Shown here piece after piece: positions 24,301 through 38,800 of a stretch of DNA of 64,000 nucleotides (position 1 is the stretch's first letter; each line of letters starts with the position of its first letter). The notes under the pieces were generated by a model. That model had not been told where the DNA came from and ran no database searches. It saw only the letters and a list, made by a program, of their open reading frames with translations. The DNA is from Archegozetes longisetosus. Its lineage: Eukaryota > Arthropoda > Arachnida > Sarcoptiformes > Trhypochthoniidae. Location of the stretch: positions 186,001 through 250,000 of the forward strand of contig JAEMBT020000001.1 in the NCBI GenBank assembly GCA_018873245.2. The letters run 5' to 3'. Made by a program: the position numbers and the translations under genes.

Positions 24301-27300
24301 AATAAGAAAAATCGAGTTCAAAGTCCAGCTATTTGTCCAGTTATGCTCTAACCCTGGAGGAATCACCTCCAAGGTCACTATGAGAATAATTTCAATTGCT
24401 GAAGGCTGACCTGAGGCCAATTCTGGAGTCTGGCAACCGCACTCCTTGCCCGTTACATATCTTCATTAAAGTTGGAAAACTCTTGGGATGTTTTCTAGTT
24501 GTCCCAATTTTTTCATCACATCGATTCTCTCTTCTCCTAAAACATTATACTGTGCAGTATAATAGCCATTAACTGATAATGTTCTTAAGTCCTACAACAA
24601 TAGGTAATACAATTGAACAGTACATAAAGTTAGTCCCAATAAGATTTGAAGGGAGAGTCGCATTAAAATTGACGCTGCCATAATAGTACTGTAACACTTG
24701 AAACCATAAAATTGAAACTTATTTTCTCAATAAGTAACTAGATTGGTTATCACATAATTCATTTTGCCTATCGATCTACAAAACATTTATGGATCACTCA
24801 CAAGCAAGACAAATAATATATACGAGTGGGCTTAAAGCAACTGTTATTTTTTAAAAAGCAACGTAACCATGACGAGAGTATTCAAAATTAAGGTTTTCAG
24901 TTTTAAATTGCAAACTAAACTATTGATACACCAAAAATTCGTGGCCTCCAGCCCTATAGTGGTGCTATTATCAAACAGTATATGTAGTAAATAAAGGCTC
25001 CTATTATCCACAAATATAATCCCAAAAGGAATTGATTTTCTAACTCTTTTCTATATGAAAATGAAACTATTTTATTATTCAACTTCTCTGCCTTGTGCTA
25101 TAAATATTGAACCCAATAAAGAGCATATGATGCCATAATTTTTAAAGTATAACTTCAGAGCAGTGGGTGGAGGCGTTCTCGAAGTAGTAGAAAAAGTTGG
25201 AGTGGATCCTAGACTTTGGGGAGGAGGGGACTTTATTATCCACTTCTAAACTCATTTTGTAAAATTTTTCTTGATAAAGTTGAGGTCACGAATTTTTGGC
25301 GTAAATTATATATCATCTTTCTATTCATGAATTTAAAATGAATTTTTTTCTTTCAATTAATAATGCAATACTTCGATCAAATGCTGACATTTAGTTCTAA
25401 ATTTGAACACTAAAATGTTACTTCAATTAAATTTCTGTAATTATACAACCTTAAAAATCAACAAGTTATAACTTGCAATGCTTCCTCTTTGATTTAAGGA
25501 ATATTAATATTCATAAATATTGTCAAATCGAAAAGTTGTGTACTTTTTTACTTTAAATGTATATTTCACTTGTATTAGTTGACTGTATAAACTAAACATG
25601 TTACTGAGATAAACAGTTAGAGTATAATTCGCACATATTCAACATTTATCCTATCAATCATATAAAAACACGATAAAGATGCTATAATTAGGTTGAGTAG
25701 AGCTTCCACTCAAAATGTTATACGCAGAAGTATATATTTAAAACTTTTCGATTTGATAATATACAGATACCATTAATTAGTGTTATAAATGATTATTCTA
25801 AACAATACGATAAGAAATTAAAAATTTTAAATAATAATTTGTGAAGGTATTCTTCATTAGATGACTCCTTAGCTTTAATGGTGAAAAATCAACGATTGAC
25901 TGAAGACGTTGGACAATAAGATCTTAAATTATAATTTTTTAGTTGTGAAAATATAGACTAAAAATCTGATACTATATATTTGATTTCTAACTGATTTTTT
26001 CTGCAAATAGTTATTTAAGTTATAGAAACCTACCACTTGAGCAGTATCCTCACGCTCCTTCATAGCTCGCAGCTTTCGATCATTCATAGTTTGAATTACG
26101 TTTTTATCTTCTCATAAGCAGTAACTTATGATTGGTTCTTACCATCAGTTCTCACAATAGAGATAATAATAGGTAATCTATATTATAATGTCCATATGCA
26201 TCTGTCTGTTTGCTCGGTATCTTCAAAGCTCAGCCTGCGGTGGTCATAGAGAAGAAATTTGGTATTGTTAGAATTAGTATGATCTGTGGGCTCGAGATAG
26301 GGCATTATGGCTCCCAAAAATAGCTACTGACCATTTCAATAACTGAAGAATAACAATTGATTGAAAACTTTAACATCCAATAGTATGGGCACCAAATATC
26401 TACTGCAGATATTAGCGCAATTATATCAATATAAACTTATGAAGTGTTTGTAACAAAGTATGCTTTCGGGAGAATGTATTTATAGTTATACATATACAAT
26501 CGTACTGTATGCAAAGTATACGAGATCAATTGAAAATAAGGCATAGTAATGAGAAAAAGCTTTGTTATATAAGATTATCATCTTCCTTTTAAAGTTATAG
26601 AATGTGAGATCAAATTTTTGATCGTTTTAGACTAAAAGAGTAATCATAATTAAGAGTTAAGTTGAAAATGATGAGCACTACAAAGAAAATGGTATTGAAA
26701 TCGTGCTTTCATCGCAGCTATGCATCATTTTAAGGTCCTTTATTGTGCAGATAGTTCCTAGAAACGCGTATTGGTCCAAGCTTGTACAAATTTATAACTT
26801 GCACTCAACTTAACTCAATTAAATGTTATGTAAGACTGACTGTGTATAAGCTTTGAAATTATCCGTAGAATATCTGTCAGCAGTTTGTGTCGAATAATTA
26901 TTGTTAGACCATTTGTTAAAAAGAAACTTACAAAACTGTATTTTCGCATCTCAAAGTATACCCTTATGTCATAACAGTCTTTTGAAATGTTTGACAATAT
27001 AGCTGTGTCGATCTTATTAATCAAAGTAGTAGAACCTCAATTAAATTATTGTACATGTGTTATGTATTAGTAATTGAACTTAAACTGAATGTTGCGTAAG
27101 CTAACTTGATTTTGACTTAAATGTAATCTTTGCACTTTAGAATTTGAACTTTACCCTGTTTGTTCAAAAACAAAATTATTTTGATTTTACTAGTATCAAT
27201 GTTTCTGAAAAATCAATATTTGCTCAATTTGTGAACAAATTTCTGAATATACAACAATAATCCAAGTTTTTCTTGACATATTGCAAATCGAACGAAACAA

Positions 27301-30300
27301 TCTAAACTAGTTTATTTTGTTTGCATTTTTGTCGAAGTACAAAACATTCTCAAAATAATAGTGCGAATATACGAGTTAGAACAAATATATACTATAGTAG
27401 CAAAAGCGGACTCAAATAGGATTCTGACCCACTCCTTCAGCAAAAATCGAAAACATGAATTGACTTTCCCAAAGCCAGCAATATTCGTAAAATTAAAAGA
27501 TCTCAGTGAACAAATTTATTTATCACAAAATAATTGCTTAAAGACTGTGGATATGGAATATTATTACTACGTTTGATGTCGCTTCACTAATAATGTTGAA
27601 GTAATGTCATCAAATATTTAATTGATGCAACAACAGCACAAATCTCAAACTTTAGGGACTTTATTTTTAAAAATGAGGAAAATTTGTCCCTTAAAACGTC
27701 TTTTATACTTGGAAACAATCTTCAAATTTTTAAGCTTTCTATTTTGAACAAATTTATTAAATTCTACAAGCAATACTATTTATTTTGATCTTAGCTGGAA
27801 AGAGTTTATAATTGATCTGATATCAGTTCTAACACATAACTAAGCCATCAAAGTTAAAAAAGAATTAAGCAAAGTTTGCCTAAGATCAGTTAACTTTGAA
27901 CGATTTGCAATCATGACTATTTAGTTCAGTCATATGAAGCTACTTGTTCGAATAGACTTTGCTCGCGCAAAAACATTTCTTCAGATTTGATGAAACAATT
28001 TCATCGATAAAAATACCAGATTTTGGTTACTTGTCAAAGTCCTTTTGCTAGTTTGTAGAGAAAATTTTAAAATTTATGAAAATTAGATTGTTTACAGACT
28101 TTGATAGATTTATTATTGATTTATGTTTTTTAAAACGATGTGTTTTTGACCTAATTCCGAATGTTGAGAATTGTAAGACATTGGACTCGCGCCACTATCA
28201 TATGTGCTCGTGTCAACAGTTTTTCTTAAACATTTTGCCAATAGTTTAAAACAAACAAACTTTACTATTTTCTCAACCAAAATGTTTTAAAATAGCGATA
28301 AAAGAATGCAAACCAAACATCAACTAAAGATTATTTGCCAGCTTTGACGCCATTAAGTTTTAGCAATCACTTCTTATAAACGAAAGCTTTTAAAAAATCA
28401 CAAATCAATGCCTTAATTATAAGGATTTGAACACAATTTTCGACTTTCAGCTACGAAAAGTAGAGACGCTCCGATTTTTAATATCAATCCTTATTATAAC
28501 TTTAGCTGTTTTAAAGTTACATTCCTAAAATTTGTTTGAAGTCATAAAAATGATAGTTATCTTTTGTAATGTAAATGCAATCGAACAAACTTCTCGAATA
28601 AATTAGAGTTTAACAAACGTTCTTCAATTTGATTCGTAGAAGAAAATACAACCCGTTTATTTAGTTTGGTTCTAGTCTTCGTATAAGTTTAGGCTTTTAT
28701 TTTAAACAAAATCATGACAAGAGTCGCAATTGGTTTCTGAAAGAGATGTTCACTTATTTTAGAGATATCTATATTTTGATTAATAATAGCTTGAATTGAC
28801 AGCTTCTACAGTAGAGACTCTACAGTTGTACAGCAATGGATTATTATTTGCATCTATTATTTAACGATCTTGACATGTGCCATATTTATAACAATATATC
28901 TTGAGAATTACTTCACATATATGTCATATTAGGTATAACTTATATGGAATTTATCATGAAAAACAGTGGTCTCGTTCAATCGTTCAGAAATGAGAATTGG
29001 ATACAGAAAGTTGTGATTCAAATACGAAATTGAATCAGAATTTAGAAGTTTTTAAAGCTTTAATATAAGAAATTTGATAGCTTTTCTACTCAATAGTAAA
29101 CTGTTATTTTCAAATACAAACAGTTGAATTAGAGTAGAACTGTTGCGATTGAGAAACAATTGAATTTTAAATGAAATGCATTTTCTAAAATTGAATTCAG
29201 AATATTTATACTGAAAATGGTCAAAATCCGATAATTTGATGTCTCTATGACAACACTTGCAAAAGAAAACTGTTAGCCATCTTTAGACTGTTTGCGCTCA
29301 AGTCTCAGATGTACTATATATTGCAAGTGTTGCACACAATGGCAAAGATAGGTATGGTTTGAGTGATCCATTATCACAAGGATTTACTACCACTTTCCTT
29401 ACCTTTTAATAATGCAAAATCTGAAGAAAATGTGTCACTTTTCTGTTAGTAATAAATATGAATTTGATCTGGTATTATGAAAATATTTCAAGTGTTTGCC
29501 ATATTTTGTGCTGTGGTTTGTGTTGAATAAAAGAGAATCGTATAAAATATAATTGTGTCGTCTTTAGTTGTGTTAGTGCTGGAGATTGTCTGCACTACGT
29601 ATTCCAGTAGAGCATAAGTTTAGAGTAATACTAGTCTGATGTGTGATGTAGTGCTACCGTTGTTCACTTGCGCTTTAGATGCGAGCACACCATTCTTTCT
29701 CTTGCTCTGAACAATATTGAAAATTCTGATCAATGCTTCTCTCCCTATGGATATTTGTGTCACTTTATCCTGTCTTCAACTGTAGTACCACTAAATTAAC
29801 ACTTTTAGTGTGTTTGAGATGCCTTCTATATTTCTATTAGATTAAGTAATAAAAATAATAGTCAACTGCAGTACTATATATATAAATAGATTCCACAGAA
29901 TATCTGTCGGTAGATTTCTTTATTTACCTCGATGTGTGTACTTATTAACTACTATATACTGATATATACCAGTACTGGCAGATATAACAACAAAGTGTGT
30001 CCATTTTATTTGATTGGTTTATTCTCTCAAACTGAAAAATCTAATTTCTTGCCAAATACTGAACAATAATATGCTTCTGAGCGGAATGAATGCATCGCGA
30101 TTTCGCATGTTTGGTAAGATCATCTTTTAAGTATTAGTTTAGAAAGAAGGGTCCTCTAAGGTCCTCTACCAACCATTAGCTTCATTCTAAAAATAGTACA
30201 ACCAATCGATTTGTGGAAAAAATTCTTTTAGACTAAAAGCTTTGTAAATTAAATTTTAATTTACGATTATTTACCAATTCTGTTTTCAATATTTTACTAA

Positions 30301-33300
30301 CGTTTTACCTATATTCTTTCTTTAAGTATTGTTTGTAAATTGACTTGCTGATTCTTTTTGGTTCTCAAATCACAATTTGTTGATGAGGACAATTAGAGGA
30401 CAATCGTATCATATTTTCAGTCTAAGACGGAATAAAACCATTAGTAGCTCAAATCAAGTCTATAACAAAGTTAATTGAAAGGACGCCTTTCTTTGTAGTG
30501 TGTTCTCAATAGAATGTGGTTCAATTAAACTATACTTAATACGCAAATTCACTATCATTAAAGTGATTGATCATTACAGGCTACAGTTTCATTTTTTAAG
30601 TCTCAGTAAAATAGAAATTAGTCCGAACTTTCTAAACAAAAATGAAAATGAACAATACACGTTTGGTAATAGTAAGTGAAGTTGATTTACAAATGCTTAT
30701 AAAATAAATTTATGTTCAAATATAGCTAGTAAATATAATCTTGTTTTCATCTTATCTCAAAATGATCTCAACCTGAGTATAAAATAAATATAGCTAAAAT
30801 ATTGATCAAATTGTGTTGAAAGTTTTGTTTCAAGAGATGTACTTTCATTAACTTGAAAGGTCGAAAGGACTCGTGAGACTTGAAATTTCTTCAATAAATT
30901 CAAAAGCAGTGATTTTTAGTCGAAGGTTTGAAGTTTATGTTTAAATCCTCGAATGAATAGCAAATTCGGAACCTAGGATCGAGACTTTGATCAAATTTTC
31001 TAGATAAGAACTTTAAGAAAATTGACAAATTAATGGAAAAATGATTTAACGAACATTTTATAAATTTATATTCATAAAAAATGAGCAAGTTTTAAGTAAT
31101 GATCGAACTGAACCCCACTAGAGTTCCTAACTATCTTTTGTTGAATTTATCGATTTGTTCTTTTTTATATTTACTCTATTTGTGCCTTCTAACATCAGCA
31201 CTAGTATTGCCAATCAATTAGCTTGAGCATGGAAATCTGCAATCCCATTTTCTTTTCGAATATTATATTTGGATGTATTATATGAATTCAAGTTTTTGCT
31301 TCTATCATTTTATGTTCAAAGCTTAAACGATTTTCTTCAAGTTTAGCACTTTTTATTGTCTTCAGTCTCTGTTTTTATTCAAAAAGCAGAACAATTTTCA
31401 AATTGCGAAATTGTTATTGCAATCAAACATTTTTATGTTAGCCTTGAAAATAATCGACTCATTTATGGGAGTGCTTCACATGTTTGTGCTTAGAAAGCAA
31501 TAGGCTTGTTTTAATATGAAAATCTCGATTTCTAATCAATAGGCGATCCATTAGGAATTCACGAACAATCAGACACAGAACTAGGAGAAAATGCTGACGG
31601 AAAGTGCTCGAATCGAACTCGAAAGATCTTACGCGGTGTCATCTTGACAATGCTGATTGCGTTTTCATGGGTCGGAACATTATATTTACTAAAAATGAGT
31701 TTCAAAAGTGAGAAAGTTTTAGTGGCGATCAATCAATTTGGAACTTCCAACTTTACGGAATCACTCACTAACAATAAAGAATTACTGCCGACATCTACTC
31801 AAGTATGTAATTAGTTATTACTGTTTAAATATTGATAAAATTGCTTTCATTTCATTAACTATTCATATGATAGGAACCGTATGTATTTGAAGATCAAAAC
31901 GAGTATGTATTCGATGCTCCGTATTTTGCGACCTGGTTTTGTTCCATATGGAATATACTATTTATGCCAATTTACATATTGAGTCACCTCTGCTGTTGTA
32001 ATAAAGATAATACATCCACGAGAAAAATGATTGTGTAAGTAACCTTAGAAAGTAACGAAGTGCACTTTGTACCATTACAATATAACCATTTGTTGACCAA
32101 AACCCAATTAACATAATTCTTGCATGACCGAAAAGTTTCTGAAAAAACTAATTCAATTACTTTGAATGAAGCTTCAAACTTACAACAATTCTTTACACTT
32201 TTGGATAATTGTAGATTCTCTAATATCCACGGATAAATCAACTCTAATGTATTCTTAGTAATAAAATCAATTCAAATGCTGTAACTCTTATATTATGAAA
32301 AATGTTCGGCTTTAGATGATTTTCATTGTTGTGATTATTTGGGTTTTGGCTCATGTAAGCCATCACAAAATTAATTAGCAAATAGTAAGTTTGGCTCTGT
32401 GTAAGTACGAGAACCAGAGTAAATAATGAACTAGAGTCAAAGTCTACTAAAGCTGGATTCCACACTTTTTTCAGAGTTGTTTCAAATTTGTTAGTTCAAT
32501 AATTCGCTGATTAGTTTAGAAAGTCAATTTGATTTTATAGCTCTATATATTTATCTATTTAGTGAAAGTATTCAAGCATTTATGGAAAAAGGGTTCACTG
32601 CTCTCCAATTTTTTGGTCGGTGTGGATTTTTTTGCGTCCTATGGATGTTAACTAATTATATGCTCATATTCTCACTGAAAATTCTCGACACAACTGTTGT
32701 TATGGCATTATTTTCGTGTACTGTTTCTATTGTGTACTTACTTTCATGGGTTGTTCTTCATCAACAATTTGTGGGCATACGAGTAAGTCTTAATTTCATT
32801 TATAGCAATTCATTTCAAATTCAATAGTTTGTGGATCGGAGTTGCCAACAATGACTTTTCAGTAGTTGCTTAAGTCTTTAAAAATATCCCTAAATACTTG
32901 AAGTCAGCTCTAAAACCACTAATGTTTCAATTTGGTCTAATACGATGGTCTATAAATCGAGCAAAATACAGATATACTCAAAAGCCATAATGATTTGCCT
33001 ATTTTATAAAATTTGATTACTTATAACCTTCAAAACAAAGTTTGTTTCCATTTAAGAGATTCGATCACGTTTTGGCTACGGGTAGTTAAATCTGACTTTT
33101 CAGTATAATATCTAATACGTGCATTAATTCGATGTTTCTTAAGGTTCGCACGTTTTTAGATTGAATCTCTTTCACGTTTATTAAGAATAAATATCTTAAA
33201 CTAGAGCATAAGACATGTAAAAGCTATTAATAATTTATTTGGTTTCATAGATAGTAGCTGTGATAATTTGCGACACTGGTATCGCTTTATTGGTCTATAT

Positions 33301-35696
33301 GGATGGTGTTCAAAGACATAGAACTCTGGCAGCAGTTATGATTGCGTTTGGATCAGCTATCGGGTCTGCTGTCTATAAGGTATTACGTTTTAACCGTTAA
33401 GCTATGGTTTTAATATGATAAACTTGTTGTTTGGTCAATCCATTGCACTAATTATACTCACTATGAATACTGTAACTTATTGAACTTTATTCGAAACTTT
33501 AAGTCAAAAGAGTTTCATCATCTTCATAATGAACGTTTTCCAAGTAATAATGTCGTTACAAAATATCTAGCAAAAATTACTAATCAGTTCCGAATCGCTT
33601 AATCTGTTGAGGGCAGTCCAGTATTTTAAAGATATGATTAGTGTTTTATAACTTATGATTTTTGCAATTTTGCCTGTGCTGTTGCTTAGACCAAGCTCAT
33701 CTTGATTTAAAGTTGTTTTTAATTATCATCTATGTAAACATTTTCACTCTTTTCATAGTTTCGAAAAATTATAAGAATTAATATTTGAACAAGTTTAAAC
33801 ATTTTTTATTTTATAACATATTTAACGGCACATCAAAACGCAAATATGATTTTCAATCGATAATTTTGTAGTCAGAAATGTAAACGTTCAAAAACAGGTG
33901 TTTGATATGCGATCGTAAGACTTTAATGTTTGAGTCTTATCATTTGTCCAAGCTCTGTTGCGTATATTCAGATGCTCTATTGTTATTTGCTCAAATAACC
34001 TTTTATTATAAAAAATCTTTACAATTTTCAAAGATTTGACGAAAAAGCTCAAAGGAACAGATTTTGATAAGTCGATACGTGTTTGATCGAATTAAATTTT
34101 GTTCATAAATTTTTATTCTAGGTGTACAATTCCTAGAAAAAGTTGTTTCATAACTATTAAGATTCCATTTGAATATAAGACTTCAAGTAAATGGACGAAA
34201 CAATGTAATGAAGTTTCACGCTGGTTTATAGATTATTATGATAGTTCATTTGAGGCGTGAGTGGAGATATGATCGAATTGCGAGCGGTATGTAGGTAGCA
34301 ATTGATTGAGGCTTTCTCCAATATTTTTAATTATAAATATTTGCCATCTTTTTAAATAACCAAAGTATATAGTCGCCAACTGATGCAACCAAACTTATAT
34401 TCCGATAAAAAAATTCAAAATTAAACAGTTTAATATAAATATTTTGTCACACTATTAATATAGGTTTATTATAGCAAGTAATTTCAGTAATATGAAATAA
34501 TATGAACAACTTGCAAACTTAGTCAAATAATGATAAAAGCTCTGAGTATACTTAGAGCGTAATATTGAAGCTTAAGCTCTTAAAATTTGATTGTCATTTT
34601 GAAAATGATTCAGCTTTGCTTAAGATCTAAATTAATGAGTCGCTTAATGTTGCTTTTGCTTTGATCGACAAATCAAACACTAGATAACAGGTGAAACACA
34701 TTTTAAGTGGAAACTAAAGAAAAACTGAGATATTGTAATACCTTGTCAAATCAATATTGTAATATCTGTTGTGCTTTAATGCTGAGACTCGACCAGATGG
34801 ATTTACATAAAAGTTTGTTACACATCATTTCAGTACATCTAAACGTATGATTAAAGATCAACAATAAGTAGAAACAAAGCCGATTAGTTAAGAAATTGAT
34901 CCGATATTGTATTTATTCATAGAACTTAGAAACTAAGCTAATTAATTACTGAGATCTCGAGTTTCTTATTGCTATAAAAATAAATAATTCGAATTAATTT
35001 CAGGTGTTTTTTAAACGAATGATCGGTTACACAACATTAGCGCAAATGTCATTATTCTTCACTTTAGTCGGTTTACTGAATGCATTCCTGATGTGGCCTT
35101 TAGTTCTATTACTTTATTTGTGTGGCGCCGAAACAATAATATGGTCACAAATTCCATGGACAACACTTATGGGTTCAGCTGCTCTCTCACTAACAGCAAA
35201 TGTTTTAGGTAATTTTGGTATTGTTTGGACGTATGACGTGTTTCTGACACTCGGTCTCTTCTTTGCCATTCCTATTTCTGCTGGTAAGTTATTCTGTTAA
35301 TTGATGCATAGATTGCGAACTATGCATCAATTCTACTCTCACCGAATATATGACACAATTTTACTGAAAAATCATTACAGTTTCAGTACTATATCACAGC
35401 TAAAAATTGAATTTGTTCTTATTTCAAATCAATATAATTTATTGATTTCAGTGATCGATACGTCTATACATCGGGTTGTATTCCGTGATATGAAATTAGG
35501 CGGTGTTTTGTTAATACTTTTTGGATTTATTGTTGTATTACTTCCTGATAATTGGAACGAATATTTGGGTGACTTATTGAGACAAAGATTAGCTAAATGG
35601 AAAAGAAGAGAACAAATGAAAAAGAATGGAAGAGTTCAGGACACGTCCACTGGACACCTGTCAAGATTAAGAACATCGAGTGGTAGAGTTAAATAG
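18332..35696 (+). CDS. Solute carrier SLC35F3/F4-type transporter
   Basis: Seven coding exons in the long form: 18332-18713, 31543-31802, 31874-32034, 32563-32782, 33251-33379, 35004-35283 and 35452-35696, joined in frame to 558 residues. The core is a multi-pass DMT/EamA transporter, with about ten hydrophobic segments spread over exons 2-7. The most family-like stretch is FFKRMIGYTTLAQMSLFFTL, followed by LGNFGIVWTYDVFLTLGL, typical of SLC35F3/F4. Human SLC35F3 has been linked to thiamine transport; the substrate here is unknown. The distal first exon encodes a 127-residue Ser/Arg-rich cytosolic N-terminus without a clear domain, ending in a phase-1 donor (CAG|GTATTA). A short alternative first exon at 30071-30113 ends in the same phase. 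The first intron is 12.8 kb. The C-terminus is basic. AATAAA at 35843-35848. Confidence 0.82.
24015..24460. repeat. Possible decayed inverted-repeat element
   Basis: The left side reads gttacggttgccagg (about 24019). The right side, reversed, reads gtaacgggc, then ggttgccag, near 24430-24456. The interior is richer in G and C than the surroundings and includes the small palindrome TGGAGG-AATCA-CCTCCA near 24355. It looks like the remnant of a short non-autonomous DNA element, but the arms are imperfect and no target duplication is clear. Confidence 0.25.
26178..26330 (+). repeat. Helitron-end-like repeat fragment
   Basis: The segment starts tctatattataatgtcc, continues with a tctgtctgtttgctc run and then agaagaaatttggta. 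This resembles the leading ends of repeats often assigned to Helitrons/Helentrons in invertebrates. Family assignment is by memory of motif style only. Confidence 0.25.
29875..29888 (+). promoter_or_regulatory. TATA box for the proximal SLC35F first exon
   Basis: A run ending TATATAAATA lies about 185 bases before the ATG at 30071. It is a good TATA consensus and supports an internal promoter for the short isoform. Confidence 0.4.
30071..30113 (+). CDS. Proximal alternative first coding exon of the SLC35F gene
   Basis: ATG plus 14 codons (MLLSGMNASRFRMF) and one extra base before a strong GTAAGA donor. The phase (G|GC) is the same as that of the distal first exon, so it joins cleanly to the exon at 31543 and gives a 445-residue protein that lacks the 127-residue Ser/Arg-rich N-terminus. 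A TATA box lies at 29875-29888. Confidence 0.6.
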
Positions 35697-35842
35697 ATTG
35701 ATAATCAATCGCAATAAGATTATAATCAATACGAAATCACATTTAAAGCAACATTTTTACTCGAGTCACCACAAACTTTAATCGAATCTGTTTTGAGGCC
35801 AATTGTAGTCAAATTAATTCCAAATTGAAAAATACTTTCGAG

Positions 35843-35848
35843 AATAAA
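35843..35848 (+). terminator. Polyadenylation signal of the SLC35F gene
   Basis: AATAAA about 147 bases after the TAG at 35694-35696. Confidence 0.5.
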
Positions 35849-38800
35849 TCTAAAGATAATATTATATTTCTATGCAATACATTAAATATTTTTTTATTCA
35901 TAATTTCTTCCGAAATACTCTCGAGTTGATCATCAAATAAATGGCATAACATTGAAAACGCTTCTCTTGGAAATCATGCATTAAAAGTGATTAGCATTAA
36001 ATTGCCATTTAATACACATTTTATGTTAATTGAGCATTTAAAAAAATTATCGCTAGATATCTATTCAGTCTTAAGTGGTTCATTAGTTTAAGATTAACTC
36101 AATTGAATGTTGAAAATAATAATTGTTGACTTTTTCAATAAAATCTTTAATCAAATGTGGAAACAAGTCTTTATTTTTAACTCCATAGCATTTTGAACGA
36201 ACTGAACAATAGTTCTTGTGATGTTCCGTAACGGAAAAAAGATTCATCTTTTTTATATAAAAGGGGACTTTTATTACCATATAATTATTTAACTCGATTG
36301 AAACTTTGTAGATACAGACAAATACGTGTAAACCTAAAATCCTATTCAATCATAGGTTACCTTATATAAGACTTCGTCACACTTTATTTAACCCTAAACT
36401 TATTGTAAGTAGTTTTCTAAATTCTTTAAACACGAAAAATGGTTAAAGATTTGAAAAAATTATTTAATTTAAAAGTTATTTGCAACTTGATAATTAATCA
36501 ACTAGAATATTGGTTCGAGAAAGTGTAGCGTAAATAATTGTACAGATTAATATTTTGTCAAACAATAACGGAGTCACTTGACGAATGAATGAGACGCGAC
36601 AACAGTTCGAATTATTGTTTCTAGCAGCAGTTGCTAACTCTCAAATAAACGATTGGTGTCAGTTTAGCACAGCCAGTTTAGCTCAGGAGGCATTTTGGCG
36701 AGTAGGCTTAACCGAAGCCAGACCAAATTTGCAACTGATTTTCTGTTCCCTCACTTAAGTTTATATTCAGATTATATAGTATTATCTGAGTTCAATTTTA
36801 AAATCTAAAAGACACTTTAAACTTTGAACTCATTAGCAGAGCTATAAGAAATATTTACTTATTCTTTTGAATAAAATTTTAATATTTTTATTCGTTAATT
36901 TGACTGAACTCAAAATTGGCAAGCTTTTAGAATTTCATATATGAACATTTTTGAGGTGCAAATTCATTTAGTCTCAACTTAAATTCTTGAAACTCAAGCT
37001 CTTGATAGTGACTTTGAAAAATGCGAGTTTTCTAAAATCTAAACTGAAAGTGGAAAAACATCGCATTTTGCCTTTTTGGCTTAACTCGTTGATGGAGTGC
37101 CATATTCTGCTAAAGTGACTTCTGACAAAATGACTCCTACCAAGTATTGAGACAATCAAAATAAAAGTCTAAGATCTAAAGCTTAGATATTAGTCAGAAT
37201 AATGTTGACAACACTAGGTTTAATCGTCGTGTACAGATTCAAATTTTGATGTTCGACATTTTTTGCTTAAGGCCTATCTAAGGTTGTCTTCAGAGTCTCA
37301 AATGGCATCAAAAACTACTCAAAGGCTTATCAACACGAAATACAAAATGTATTCGTTCGGTACTATTTATTGAAGTTCTATCAAAAGACGTCAGTACTGT
37401 CATCTTAATGAAAACTAACATTCGCTCAACTTGTCTCAAAATGAGTGCCTAATATTTAGCCGCAATTTTCAAACTGAATAATAAGTTGAACAATAGAATG
37501 ACTTAATAAGTTTTGACCTGAATAAGTTCTTGCCAACAGCCTTTATTTTCTTTCAACAATAATACTGATAAAACCTTAAATTTGAAATTAAAAACTTTTT
37601 TGAAGCAAAAGACTTGAGGCATAACTTTCAATTAAAAAGTAATCATCATTTCTAGCTACCAATAGATTTTTAATCAACTTTTTACGCTTGAGAAATTCGG
37701 TATAAATTTAAGATAATAGTAATTGTAATAATTTTGATGATTGAGTAAATTCTAAAACTGAGCTAACATTAATATAACCCATTTTAATCAGAGATAGTAA
37801 TCTTGTTTTAGAATATTTTACAACTTTTACAAACGACTATATTATATTCTCCCAGAGTCTAATCGTTTAGACTCATAAACTTGAGGATGTCATAATTGAA
37901 GTGATAAGATATAAATGGCGTTCTTTTATAACAAGTAAAAATTTGATAAGAAATGAAGTTACTTTCTTATTAGAAATCTTCTATCATTTGAAGGAACAAA
38001 TTTAAAATCAAGTTTTTCTAACTTGAACTTCGCGTTAGTCTAAATTTTTCTACAGATGGTAAACACATTTTTGCGATACTCAAAGTTAGCCCATTCACGA
38101 TTCAAAACGTGGTTTGAAAAATGAAGTTTTTGTAAATTACTATACTGTGGGATTTAGGATTACTTTAATATGTGCAAAATCTGTCATTACAATTGTTTAA
38201 ATACTGAAAGCTGCCCAACAGTCAGTAGTTTAGTGAAAGAACAGAATTAGTCGATGCAATAGAATCAGTTACTTATTCCGCTCTTCAAAAAACCACTTAA
38301 TTATGAAATAAGAGTGTATGAAGTTTGAAATAAACATAAATGAGTCAAAAATGTATAAAATCAATTTGTATCTGGTTGCGGGCAATGTAATAGAACTTTG
38401 TTTAAGCTTGTCTTTAGTAGACTGCCACAAGTTTGAGCTTTTAATTTAGAATCTGTCCAAATTAAAACACTTTTTCTGTTTTTGTTAGAGTGTGCGGTAT
38501 AAGTACCAGATATTACGCCTTACAATTAGGACAACATGTTGACATTGAGATACAGAACGACATACATAGTATGTGTGTATAAATGCAAATTGGCATCAGA
38601 GTTAACAGCTAACACATCGGACAAAGCAATAGATTTTAATCAGTTTCAAAGTCATTGTTGGATCACATGTTTAAATTGATCCATAAGGTAGTGCTTATAA
38701 CTTATAATGGAGAATAAGCTACTCGATAATTAGGGACCAATAAAAGTGGATATATAGTTATATTGTATTATAAAACAAAAACTGATTGATTTTTTGCACT

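Larger units (their letters stand above)
18714..30070. other. Long first intron of the SLC35F gene
   Basis: AT-rich intron sequence. Within it I see a possible decayed inverted-repeat element (24015-24460), a short stretch resembling Helitron-type ends (26178-26330) and a TATA box near its right end (29875). No further coding exon is supportable. Confidence 0.5.

Noticed and set aside
36083-36349. 88-codon - strand frame with several Cys and His
   Set aside because: Looked for a THAP or zinc-finger pattern; the spacing does not fit.
36672-36730. tRNA-like string (TAGCTCAGGAGG resembles an A box)
   Set aside because: No B box (GGTTCGA-type) at the right distance and no cloverleaf or acceptor pairing.
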